A DNA stretch of 64,000 nucleotides, taken from NCBI GenBank assembly GCA_900469955.1, contig UBYX01000003.1, forward strand, positions 451,870-515,869. Reading direction: 5' to 3'. The position numbers were made by a program, and so were the translations under genes. The stretch comes from Hyphomicrobiales bacterium. Lineage in GTDB: Bacteria; Pseudomonadota; Alphaproteobacteria; Rhizobiales; Rhizobiaceae. Below the pieces are notes generated by a model, which saw only the letters and a list, made by a program, of their open reading frames with translations, was not told where the DNA came from and ran no database searches. Of this stretch, positions 1-8,414 are shown in pieces (position 1 is the stretch's first letter; every line of letters begins with the position of its first letter).

Positions 1-80
1 GCAGAAACAGGGTTCTTCCCAGCGATCCGATGTTGCGTCAGATCCCGCGCTAGCGCCGAGCCATCCGGTTATATATGGCG

Positions 81-1217
81 TCACTCCGCGGCTGGCTGGT
101 CGGCGATCGCCCCCGCACCGGTTCGCTTGGCGACATCCTGGAACGGATCTGCCAGCGCCGCATCCGGCCTGCTGACCGGGTATTTGATACGGGAGGTGCT
201 AGCAGCCAGCTTCTCCGCCCCGTTTTTCTTTAGTAACGCCCGGAAATTTAGATGCATTCCGCCATCGATGTAGGCGTTGAGAGGCAGCGACTTGCTGGCC
301 GCCAACGCGGCGTCTACCTTCTGCTTTTCGGCCGCGATCTTCGCCATGAGCTGTGAATCGGGCCTTGTCGCCGCCGGTGGACAGGCTGCCAACGGATCGC
401 GAGGCTCGCCGCCCTCGAATTCGGTATTGAACACGTAGCGGCGGCCGCAGACTGAAACTTTCGGCTGCTGCTTTGTGAGCTCGAAGGCGTCGTAACCTTC
501 CTTGAGGGTGCGCCAGAACGGCAAATTCCCATCAACCCTATGGAGAGCCATGTTCCCAGGTGTCATGCGGAAGGGGTAAGCCTGCACCTGGAAGGCGCCC
601 TGTCCGGAAGCGAGCGCCTTGGAGACGACAGAGTAGATCTCGCCGACCCCCTGATCGGTAAGCGCATAGCAGCCGGAGGAGGAACAGGCTCCGTGGACCA
701 TGAGCGCTTCGCCGGTATATCCGAGCGCCGACTCTAGCCTGTTCGGGTAGCCCAGATTGAACGAGACGTAATACTGGGACTTGGGGTTCAGCATCCGGGC
801 AGACACATGATAGAAGCCTTCGGGAGCCTGACGGTCGCCGTTCCTCGTCTTCGGGCCGAGCTTTCCAGACCACCTGCACATCGGATATGTCTTCAAAAGC
901 CCATACCGACCGGTCCTGTCGATTTTCCAGACTTCGAGCTCGCTCTCCTGCTTGAATATCCGGACAAGTACGGGGCTCTCCGCCTTCATGCCCTTGCTGG
1001 ACATCTCGGCCAGGAGCTTTCCTGGTATCTGCGGGGGAGCCTTCGCCGCGTCGTCAAGGTCCATCGCCACACAGCCGGAGAGCGCTGCGCTGATGACGGC
1101 GAGCGCGCCGAAGCGGGGGACGTTGGCAAAGATGCGGCCTCTGGTCGGCATCTGGAGAATGTTGAACAGCGAAATCATGCGGCGGTACTGTTGCCCTGAT
1201 AGTTGGAGCTGCGCCAT
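81..1217 (-). CDS. YafK-like L,D-transpeptidase lipoprotein
   Basis: Probable envelope L,D-transpeptidase (murein cross-linking or remodelling). The catalytic signature is visible at about residues 175-186 as HGACSSSGCYAL, that is the HG..(S/T).GC(I/Y) box with His175 and nucleophile Cys183. An N-terminal hydrophobic stretch ends in a lipobox, LSGC at 46-49, so the mature protein is probably a lipoprotein facing the periplasm. The first Met gives an overlong signal region; Met14 or Met23 (position 1151) would place the lipobox at a more usual distance, but no clear Shine-Dalgarno decides between them. The domain layout (catalytic domain early, long variable C-terminal tail) fits the YafK branch. 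It has no operon partner; the next gene leftwards lies outside the window. The family call is firm, the precise enzymatic role is inferred. Confidence 0.85.
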   Translation of the reverse strand: MAQLQLSGQQYRRMISLFNILQMPTRGRIFANVPRFGALAVISAALSGCVAMDLDDAAKAPPQIPGKLLAEMSSKGMKAESPVLVRIFKQESELEVWKIDRTGRYGLLKTYPMCRWSGKLGPKTRNGDRQAPEGFYHVSARMLNPKSQYYVSFNLGYPNRLESALGYTGEALMVHGACSSSGCYALTDQGVGEIYSVVSKALASGQGAFQVQAYPFRMTPGNMALHRVDGNLPFWRTLKEGYDAFELTKQQPKVSVCGRRYVFNTEFEGGEPRDPLAACPPAATRPDSQLMAKIAAEKQKVDAALAASKSLPLNAYIDGGMHLNFRALLKKNGAEKLAASTSRIKYPVSRPDAALADPFQDVAKRTGAGAIADQPAAE

Positions 1218-1491
1218 TAGGGCAGCCGTTGCTCCCCGTTAGGCCTAACTACACGATCAGGCGAAGATGTGCGAGGCCGTTCGTCAATCGGCCGCGTTTC
1301 AACGCGTCACTCATCGACGATGCCGGTGCTCACTGTTCGGTTCGGCTGACGAACCGGGCTCCGGAGGAACTAGAAGCGATGGTGAGGCGGGGTGTAGCGG
1401 TTGATTTCCTGACTGACGGAGCAAGCAGGACCCGTCCAGATAACACGGAGCGCCCAAATACCTGCTTACTCAGCAGCCAAGGCCGCCGTTT

Positions 1492-1617
1492 GTATCTTCG
1501 GAGGGGACGCGAAAGCCCCAGGTGATCTGTCAGGGTTGAACCTTCATATTCATGGCGAAAGAACCCACGACGACGCAATTCGCGCACCACCAGCTCGATG
1601 ACTTCGAGACACGGAAA
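1492..1617 (-). pseudogene. C-terminal remnant of NtaA/SnaA-type flavin monooxygenase
   Basis: Translating the minus strand gives an in-frame block reading roughly VIELVVRELRRRGFF followed by EYEGSTLTDHLGLSRP. This is the characteristic C-terminal end of NtaA/SnaA/DszA-type (nitrilotriacetate monooxygenase-like) flavin enzymes. Nothing of the roughly 400 upstream residues is present: the frame runs straight into the end of the RES toxin gene. A similar but diverged tail lies on the opposite strand at 3270-3410. It is a decayed fragment with no start of its own. Confidence 0.6.
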
Positions 1618-1625
1618 ACCGGTTG

Positions 1626-2213
1626 CTATGGCGCGAGACCGACGCGATATCGGTCCGCCAATTCCCAGAACCAGTCTTTATCAAGATCGGTTTCGCGCGT
1701 GACCTCCACGATAGCGCTCCCGGCCCTGTCGAAAAAACCGAAACACAGTTCATCATCGTCATGCCGCGAGTAGTAGCCGATACCGTCAGCCCTTACGGGA
1801 TGCTTCGACAGGGCAATGGACCATGCTTGCGGCGCATCATACGGCAATCCACCATGGGTCACTTCTGCCGTAGCGCCTAAGCGAGCAAGACCAGGACCGG
1901 CCATTCGTATAAAACGAAGGGAGCGATTGGTCGCGACCTGAACATAGGCTTTTCTGCTGAGGACAGCGGTGTCAATCAGCGTTCTTCCAGGTGCGCGTAA
2001 AAAGGTTTCTGCGAAGGCACCCGCCGCTCTGTCCGATACGTAGAGAACACCGTAAGACGCATCCGGCGCGTTGAAACGACCGAGCGTCGATTTATCAAAA
2101 AATATCGGGTCGTATGCTGCGGTATAGAAGCGGTGCAGGGTCGTGCCCTTGGGGATTTCAACCAACAGCGGGTCACGCGCATCGAGGTCATGCGGAGGCA
2201 GCGGTACCGTCAC
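1626..2213 (-). CDS. RES-domain toxin of a type II toxin-antitoxin pair
   Basis: A 195-residue RES domain protein. RES toxins are known to adopt an ADP-ribosyltransferase-like fold and to deplete NAD+. The expected conserved arginines are seen in TLHRFY (Arg28) and LGRFNAP (Arg46), the conserved Glu in GAFAETFLR (about 69), and the C-terminal Ser in DRAGSAIVEV. The length is close to full for the family. Its ATG overlaps the stop of the upstream antitoxin gene by 4 bases (2210-2213), giving the usual antitoxin-then-toxin order with translational coupling. It has no clear promoter of its own, so expression should follow the antitoxin promoter at 2931-2959. Toxicity is inferred from the family. 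Confidence 0.85.
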   Translation of the reverse strand: MTVPLPPHDLDARDPLLVEIPKGTTLHRFYTAAYDPIFFDKSTLGRFNAPDASYGVLYVSDRAAGAFAETFLRAPGRTLIDTAVLSRKAYVQVATNRSLRFIRMAGPGLARLGATAEVTHGGLPYDAPQAWSIALSKHPVRADGIGYYSRHDDDELCFGFFDRAGSAIVEVTRETDLDKDWFWELADRYRVGLAP

Positions 2214-2908
2214 GCTCCCTGCTCACCATTTCTCGTGGCTGCATCGACAACAGTCGCCACATCTCCAGTCTTCAAGAGTTCGATTGGCCGACGCTCGTTC
2301 AAGCGCGTGTCGGGATTGATCAGGAAGTTGAGAACCGTCCAAGGGTTGGTCGTCTGCAACGCATCGCGCACGGCTTTGAGACCCGGCACGACTGTTCCGT
2401 CGCGCATGAATTGTACGGTAGGATAGCTGCGGCGATTGCTTGGGCCAGGCACCGCGATGAGCGAGCCTTCCTGAACGCGCTTGTCGACCGCCTGCCGGGA
2501 AACACCGCGCATCAAGGTGCGCACTTGCTCGAGATCATAAGCCCCGCCTGCGTCCCGAAGGTCCTCCTGCGCGATGCGGATCCCCGCAAGCACGGCGCGG
2601 CTGCGCGCGTCCGGTTCGAACGCGCTCTTGTCTATGACCGCCGAGGCTCTTTCTTGGCTTTTCGGGCGATCGCGTGCGACCACTTCCGCGACCCGCTTCA
2701 CGCGATCACGAAACGTCGCTTTGATCTTTTCGACAGATTCAGGTCGCATGGAAACGATGGCGATCTCGGCGTCGTCAGGCAGATCAAACCCCGCTAAAAT
2801 GTTGGCGGCTGCACGTTTCACAGTGAATACCGTCATGACGTCCTCGGACGCTCTGCGCCGCGCCCGCTTTGACAACACCTGCGATTTAGAAACCGATTTT
2901 GTTGCCAT
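2210..2908 (-). CDS. ParS/Xre-type antitoxin partner of the RES toxin
   Basis: A 232-residue protein. Its last 45 or so residues, from NPWTVLNFLINPDTRL to LLKTGDVATVVDAA, match the MbcA/ParS/Xre antitoxin toxin-binding domain (formerly DUF2384). A helix-turn-helix-like stretch, VRTLMRGVSRQAVDKRV, lies at about residues 130-150. It is longer than usual RES antitoxins (commonly about 120-150 residues); the extra N-terminal part is rich in charged residues and I recognise nothing in it. The start is fixed by GGAGG eight bases upstream of ATG 2908. A good sigma-70 promoter lies just upstream, overlapped by three tandem 9-bp repeats that could be its own operator. Confidence 0.8.
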   Translation of the reverse strand: MATKSVSKSQVLSKRARRRASEDVMTVFTVKRAAANILAGFDLPDDAEIAIVSMRPESVEKIKATFRDRVKRVAEVVARDRPKSQERASAVIDKSAFEPDARSRAVLAGIRIAQEDLRDAGGAYDLEQVRTLMRGVSRQAVDKRVQEGSLIAVPGPSNRRSYPTVQFMRDGTVVPGLKAVRDALQTTNPWTVLNFLINPDTRLNERRPIELLKTGDVATVVDAATRNGEQGA

Positions 2909-2930
2909 TTAGCCAACCTCCGATGCACCA

Positions 2931-2970
2931 CATATAAAAAGCGCAGGCAACTTTGTCAACTAAAGCAACT
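2931..2970 (-). promoter_or_regulatory. Promoter and tandem-repeat operator of the RES toxin-antitoxin operon
   Basis: On the minus strand a perfect -35 TTGACA (2954-2959) is followed after 17 bases by TATATG (2931-2936), 22 bases before the antitoxin ATG. Across the -35 lie three copies of AGTTGnnnn at an exact 9-bp period (2944-2970, read CAACT on the plus strand). Such repeats are a plausible autoregulatory binding array for the antitoxin. The promoter and repeats are read directly; the binding role is inferred. Confidence 0.6.
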
Positions 2971-3120
2971 CTGGCAAGGTAAGTTCTGGCCGTCGCGCGA
3001 GATGTCCTGGCTGCTATTTTCCAATGAGAGCTGATGGATTGGATGCTCCCTCCCGACGGCATCGCAATGTGCCAGAGTGATGTCGCCCGAGCGTCACTTA
3101 GAAGGGAAAGCATCCGTGAG

Positions 3121-3276
3121 GGAAGCATTGTTGGCCTGGACTTAGCAAAGCGGGCGTTCCAAGTTCATGCTGCCGAAAGCGATGGCGGTGTGGTCTTTTC
3201 GCAGGACCATGTCATCTTATTCTTCAAAGAACTGCCCAAATGCACGGTCGCGATTCGTGGCCCGATATTCCATTGA
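3121..3276 (+). pseudogene. IS110-family transposase N-terminal relic
   Basis: The frame encodes IVGLDLAKRAFQVHAAE followed by a segment ending FFKELPKCTVAIRG. This matches the start of IS110/IS1111 transposases, whose RuvC-like DEDD domain begins with G(I/L)D(L/V)AK and continues to a LPPC-VGIEA block. Only about 45 residues survive. The frame then stops, and directly adjoining sequence codes for a monooxygenase tail. No IS ends or terminal repeats could be recognised. Confidence 0.6.
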
Positions 3277-3410
3277 GGCTCGAGGACTTTACTCAGCTGG
3301 TGGTCCCGATCCCGCAGGAAGGTGGTCTGTTCCGCACCGACTACAGTGGTTCGACGCTGCGCGACCACCTCGGACTTGCCAGACCCGCTTTGGTCGGCGC
3401 GGAGCCATGA
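3270..3410 (+). pseudogene. Second C-terminal remnant of NtaA/SnaA-type flavin monooxygenase
   Basis: Read from 3270 in frame, the translation gives LEDFTQLVVPIPQEG, then GLFRTDYSGSTLRDHLGLARP, and a stop at 3408-3410. This is the typical C-terminus of NtaA/SnaA/DszA-like flavin monooxygenases. The rest of the gene is absent; upstream is the IS110 relic. It differs clearly from the fragment at 1492-1617, so the two are probably tails of different paralogues, not one duplicated tail. Confidence 0.6.
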
Positions 3411-3540
3411 GCCCGCCGTTCGACTGGCGCCGTCGGGGAACGGAATGAAGCGGGATTTTGGGGACGCTGGCTTGATAGGCTCACTCGCGGGCATTCGGTC
3501 TTGTTGCATCAATTCCAGAAAGGGTGGCGGAACTGTAGCC

Positions 3541-4260
3541 CTAGCGGAAGGCGTCGGCGGCCGGGGCGGCGCGCCTTGCGCTCTTCACGATCGGTGAAAC
3601 GGCCGCTTCCAAGCTTTCCGGGGTAGAGCCGGTGACGACGACGCCGAGCAGAGGCGCGGCAATGCCTGCTGCCTTCAGCTTCGGGATGTCATCTGCAACG
3701 AACCGCTTTTGACTTGGCGCGATCACAGGAATACCGGCCTTAGTGGTGATTTCCTTGTAGCGCGCGAGATCTTTCTCGTTGAGCGACTTGCCATAATCTG
3801 CAAAGGAAGCGATCGAGGCCTCCATCATCGCGCCGGGAATGGCGTTTATCTTTGCTAAGTCCCCGTCCGTGCTCTTTTCGCCAAGCGCCGGCATCGGCCT
3901 TAGCTTTGACTGCAGTAGATGCGGCTGCATGTCGCTGAAATAAATGTTGAACCCCTCGAAGCCGAGATCGGCAAGTGCATCCATTTCTTGCGCGCTTGGC
4001 ACCTTTTCCTGACCGGCCATGACCAGCAACGGCACGCCGAGCGCGGCAAGCTTCTCGAAGAAAGGCCGCTCCTCGACGAAACTGCCAAAAGTCGTGCCGG
4101 TGGCGCGGTGATAGGCGTTCAGATGCACCTTGATCGCGAAGGCCCCTGCTCCGATCGCCGCCTTGGCGAGATCGAGATCGTGGCGGGCGAGTGAGACGAT
4201 GACCGGGAATTCGCCACCCTGCAGTGCCTTGGTGAGTTTAGTTTCCGGATAGATCGGCAT
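3541..4260 (-). CDS. TIM-barrel-like protein of unknown function in sugar operon
   Basis: A 239-residue soluble protein whose alternating beta/alpha pattern (FPVIVSLARHD, AFAIKVHLN, VPLLVMAG, FEGFNIYFSD, AMMEASIAS, IPVIAPSQK, APLLGVVVTG) looks like a TIM barrel, reminiscent of aldolase or epimerase folds. I cannot name the family or its catalytic residues. It is the last gene of the LacI-controlled operon, 8 bases after the ATPase stop, so it probably acts on or senses the imported compound. It might be an aldolase or isomerase for the imported sugar, but this rests on context only. Confidence 0.6.
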   Translation of the reverse strand: MPIYPETKLTKALQGGEFPVIVSLARHDLDLAKAAIGAGAFAIKVHLNAYHRATGTTFGSFVEERPFFEKLAALGVPLLVMAGQEKVPSAQEMDALADLGFEGFNIYFSDMQPHLLQSKLRPMPALGEKSTDGDLAKINAIPGAMMEASIASFADYGKSLNEKDLARYKEITTKAGIPVIAPSQKRFVADDIPKLKAAGIAAPLLGVVVTGSTPESLEAAVSPIVKSARRAAPAADAFR

Positions 4261-4268
4261 GTAAGGCC

Positions 4269-5321
<1,053 letters not shown>

Positions 5322-5339
5322 CACAAGATTTCCGGTTCT

Positions 5340-6182
5340 TCAGCCCTTGAGGCCGGTATGCGCGAGCCCTTCGACGAATTGCTTCTGCGCGATGATGAAG
5401 ACGATGAGTACCGGGAGCGCCGTCAGCGTCGCGGCAGCGAGCTGGATGTTCCACATCGGCCCGCCATAGGCGTCGGTATATTGGGTCAGTGCCTGCGGCA
5501 GCGTGAATTTTTCCGCACTCGAGAGAAACACGATCGGTTCGAGGAACAGGTTCCAGGAATGCAGAAAGGTGAAGATCGCCACCGACGCCAGCGCCGGCTT
5601 GGCAAGCGGCAGGGCGATCTTGCGGAAGATCTTGAAGCGCCCCAGGCCATCGACGCGCGCGGCCTCCTCCAGCTCGGTCGGCAGGGTCACGAAGAACTGT
5701 CGCATGACGAAAGTCGAAAAGACGCTTGGCGCACCGAAGATCGGGACCAGGATCAGCGGCCAGTGGGTATTCACCATGCCGGCTTGCAGGAACATCTGGA
5801 AGAGCGGCACGATGGTCACTTCCGAGGGGATCAGAAGCCCGAGCAACACGATCATGAAAATCGTGTTGGCGAAGGGAAAGCGAATGCGCGCGAAGGCGTA
5901 GCCCGCCATCGAAGACACAATCATCGTGCCAATTGTCACGACGGCGGCGATATAGGCCGAATTCCAGTATTGCTGCACGAACGGCTGCAGTTCGAAAACC
6001 TTGGTGTAAGTCGTCCAGTCGTAATTCTGCGGCACGAGCTGCGGCGGAAATGCGAAAATGTCGCTGATAGGCTTCACCGAGGACGTCACCATCCACCATG
6101 TCGGGAAGACGAAGGGAACGAGCAGCACGCACATCAGGCCGTAGAGGCAGGTCTTCATGCGCGGGGAAAGGTCAGCTTTCAT
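5340..6182 (-). CDS. MalG-type carbohydrate ABC permease
   Basis: A 280-residue inner-membrane permease of the CUT1 MalG/UgpE branch with six predicted membrane spans. The cytoplasmic EAA loop, LEEAARVDGLGRFKIFRKI, lies at about residues 190-210 and is the ATPase docking site. The start codon lies within the last codons of the preceding permease gene (11-base overlap), so the two are translationally coupled and should pair as a heterodimer. Confidence 0.9.
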   Translation of the reverse strand: MKADLSPRMKTCLYGLMCVLLVPFVFPTWWMVTSSVKPISDIFAFPPQLVPQNYDWTTYTKVFELQPFVQQYWNSAYIAAVVTIGTMIVSSMAGYAFARIRFPFANTIFMIVLLGLLIPSEVTIVPLFQMFLQAGMVNTHWPLILVPIFGAPSVFSTFVMRQFFVTLPTELEEAARVDGLGRFKIFRKIALPLAKPALASVAIFTFLHSWNLFLEPIVFLSSAEKFTLPQALTQYTDAYGGPMWNIQLAAATLTALPVLIVFIIAQKQFVEGLAHTGLKG

Positions 6183-7104
6183 AGAAGACGATCCTCTTAC
6201 GCATCTGCCACTGGGCGAAGGTCAAGACGGCAACGATCACGAAGAGCAGGATCGACAGCGTTGAGCCATAACCGAAGAAATGAAACTGGAATGCCTGCTG
6301 GTAAAGGTAATAGACCAGCACCGTCGTCGAGAGCCCCGGCCCGCCCTGTGTCAGCACCGCAATCTGCGCGAACACTTGCAGCGACCCGACGATGGTGATG
6401 ATCGAGGTGAGCAAGATGGTCGGGCTGATCAGCGGCAGCGTGATGCGGCGGAACTGCTTGAAGCGCGGCGCGCCGTCGATGCGGGCTGCTTCATAGAGTT
6501 CGTTCGGCACGCCCTGGAGTGCCGCCAGGAACAGGATCATGTTGAGGCCGACATTCTTGAAGACCTGCACGACAATGACCGAGATCATCGCAGTCGTTTC
6601 CTCCCGCAGCCAGTTCGGCCCTTCGACCCCGAAGACCTGCAGCAAGCCGTTGATACCGCCGTTCTTCTGCAAGAGAAATCCCCAGACAATGGTCCAGGCA
6701 ACCAGTGACACTACGACCGGCGAGAAGAACAGCGTGCGGAAGATCGAAATGCCGGCAAGCTTCTGGTTCAAAAGCACCGCAAGCAGCAAAGCCAGCGACA
6801 GGTTGAAGATGACGAGCCCGGAAGAAAAGACGGCGGTAGCGCCGAGCACCTCGAGGAGGTTGGTGTCCTCGATCAGCATCCGGTAATTCTGGGCGCCCGT
6901 ATAGGTGAAGGTATTGGCCAGCACGTTCCATTCGTGCAGCGAATACCAGAACACCAGCCCGAGCGGGATCAGCACGAAAATGCTGATCCCGACCAGTTGC
7001 GGGGCGATGAAGAGGAACCCGGCGAGGCTGTCGCGCCGCGCAATCGTCCAGAACGGCGATGAGGAGCGGCCCTCCGGAACTGCGTGATCCTGCGCGACAA
7101 CCAT
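6172..7104 (-). CDS. MalF-type carbohydrate ABC permease
   Basis: A 310-residue inner-membrane permease with a cytoplasmic N-terminus of about 25 residues, then six predicted spans and an EAA loop, LYEAARIDGAPRFKQFRRI. It is the first permease after the binding-protein gene, 10 bases downstream of its stop, and overlaps the second permease by 11 bases. This order (binding protein, MalF, MalG, ATPase) is normal for CUT1 sugar importers. Confidence 0.9.
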   Translation of the reverse strand: MVVAQDHAVPEGRSSSPFWTIARRDSLAGFLFIAPQLVGISIFVLIPLGLVFWYSLHEWNVLANTFTYTGAQNYRMLIEDTNLLEVLGATAVFSSGLVIFNLSLALLLAVLLNQKLAGISIFRTLFFSPVVVSLVAWTIVWGFLLQKNGGINGLLQVFGVEGPNWLREETTAMISVIVVQVFKNVGLNMILFLAALQGVPNELYEAARIDGAPRFKQFRRITLPLISPTILLTSIITIVGSLQVFAQIAVLTQGGPGLSTTVLVYYLYQQAFQFHFFGYGSTLSILLFVIVAVLTFAQWQMRKRIVFYES

Positions 7105-7114
7105 CTTTGTATCC

Positions 7115-8386
7115 TCAGCGCTTCAGCAGCGGGCCGATCTGGCCGCAGATCTTCTGGAGCGTGCCCGCGATATCGGCATCCGGGCGCCAGACGGCATCGA
7201 GACCGGAACGAACCGCCTGCTGGATTTGCGCAAAGCCCGTGTGGCCGGGAATGACGTTGCCGGTAGCGATGCCGGAGATGACGACCTTGTCGATCTGCTC
7301 CTGGCTCAGGAGCGGGTTGGTCTTCTTCAAGACATCAGCGTTGAGCAGCGACTTGCGGGCAGATGGGAAGAACTGGCTGAGCTTGGCGGAGTTTTCAGGG
7401 TTCGTCATATAAGCGATGAATTCAGCCGCTGTCTTGGCGTTCTTGCCGGCCTGCATGACGCCGATCCCGGCCTGGCCGATCAGCGAATACTCACCGGCAG
7501 GTCCCTTCGGCAGAGGCACGAGATCCCACGAAAACGGCTTATCCTTCGGCAGAAGCGAGGCGCGGCTGATCTGGGTGATGGTCATGGCAGCATTGCCGGC
7601 GAAGAAATCGACGTTTTCGCCCGGACCCGGGATCGCTTTCTTCTTGAAGATCGCCTCATGGATGAAGGTCAGTGCATCCACCATCGGCTTTTCGGTCATC
7701 GTGCAGGTCTTGCCGTCGGCGCTCCACGGCGAGGCGCCCCATCCGTTCCAGACGGAGGCGAGGTTCTGCCAGATCTGGTAGTTGAAGTCGCGGATGATCA
7801 AGCCGCCCTTGCCGCTCTGGCCGACTGTGGAAGCGGTGGCGATGGCATTGTCCCAGTTCCACTGGCCGGCGGCGATCAGCTCGGCAGGCGTTTTGGCGCC
7901 GGCGGCTTTGATGGCATCGTTGTTGACGAACATCGCGAAGGGCGACGTGGAGAAGGGATAGGCGTAGAGCTTGCCGTCTTTCGACCAACGCTCGGCAGCC
8001 GTCGCACTTAGTTCCTCCAGATTATAGCCCTTGGCCGCTTTTAAAGTATCGGTAAGCGGATAGAGCGCGCCGGAATTGACGAAGTCATAGGCTGCGGTTT
8101 CGAAGATCCAGGCCATGTCAGGCGCATTGCCGCCGGCGATCTGCGTGGTGAGTGCCGTCGTATAGGTATCGAACGGCAGCGACTCATAGGTCACCTTGAC
8201 GTTTGGATGGTCCTTGCTGAAGCCCGCGGCGATCTCGTTGAAGAGCTTCAGATGCGCTTCGTTGGCGCTCCAGATGGTCATGCGCAGGTTGACAGCGTCC
8301 TGCGCCTGCGCGATGCCGCTCGAGCCGAGTGGCAAGGCGATCGCCATGGCGGCCACCGCGGATTTTATTGTTCTGTGGTAATTCAT
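7115..8386 (-). CDS. Sugar ABC transporter substrate-binding protein
   Basis: A 423-residue periplasmic family-1 extracellular solute-binding protein. The start is ATG 8386, set by the strong GGAGGAGG just upstream; an in-frame extension to 8494 overlaps the preceding gene and lacks signal features. A Sec signal peptide covers about residues 1-29, ending AQA. The body has typical cluster B traits such as the WSANEAHLKLFNEIAAGFSKDHPNVKV region. It lies between the FAD oxidoreductase and the permeases. The substrate is unknown; the family takes mono- and oligosaccharides and glycerol-phosphate-like compounds. Confidence 0.88.
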   Translation of the reverse strand: MNYHRTIKSAVAAMAIALPLGSSGIAQAQDAVNLRMTIWSANEAHLKLFNEIAAGFSKDHPNVKVTYESLPFDTYTTALTTQIAGGNAPDMAWIFETAAYDFVNSGALYPLTDTLKAAKGYNLEELSATAAERWSKDGKLYAYPFSTSPFAMFVNNDAIKAAGAKTPAELIAAGQWNWDNAIATASTVGQSGKGGLIIRDFNYQIWQNLASVWNGWGASPWSADGKTCTMTEKPMVDALTFIHEAIFKKKAIPGPGENVDFFAGNAAMTITQISRASLLPKDKPFSWDLVPLPKGPAGEYSLIGQAGIGVMQAGKNAKTAAEFIAYMTNPENSAKLSQFFPSARKSLLNADVLKKTNPLLSQEQIDKVVISGIATGNVIPGHTGFAQIQQAVRSGLDAVWRPDADIAGTLQKICGQIGPLLKR

Positions 8387-8414
8387 TCCCGTTCCTCCTC
8401 CAAAGATGGGTTGA

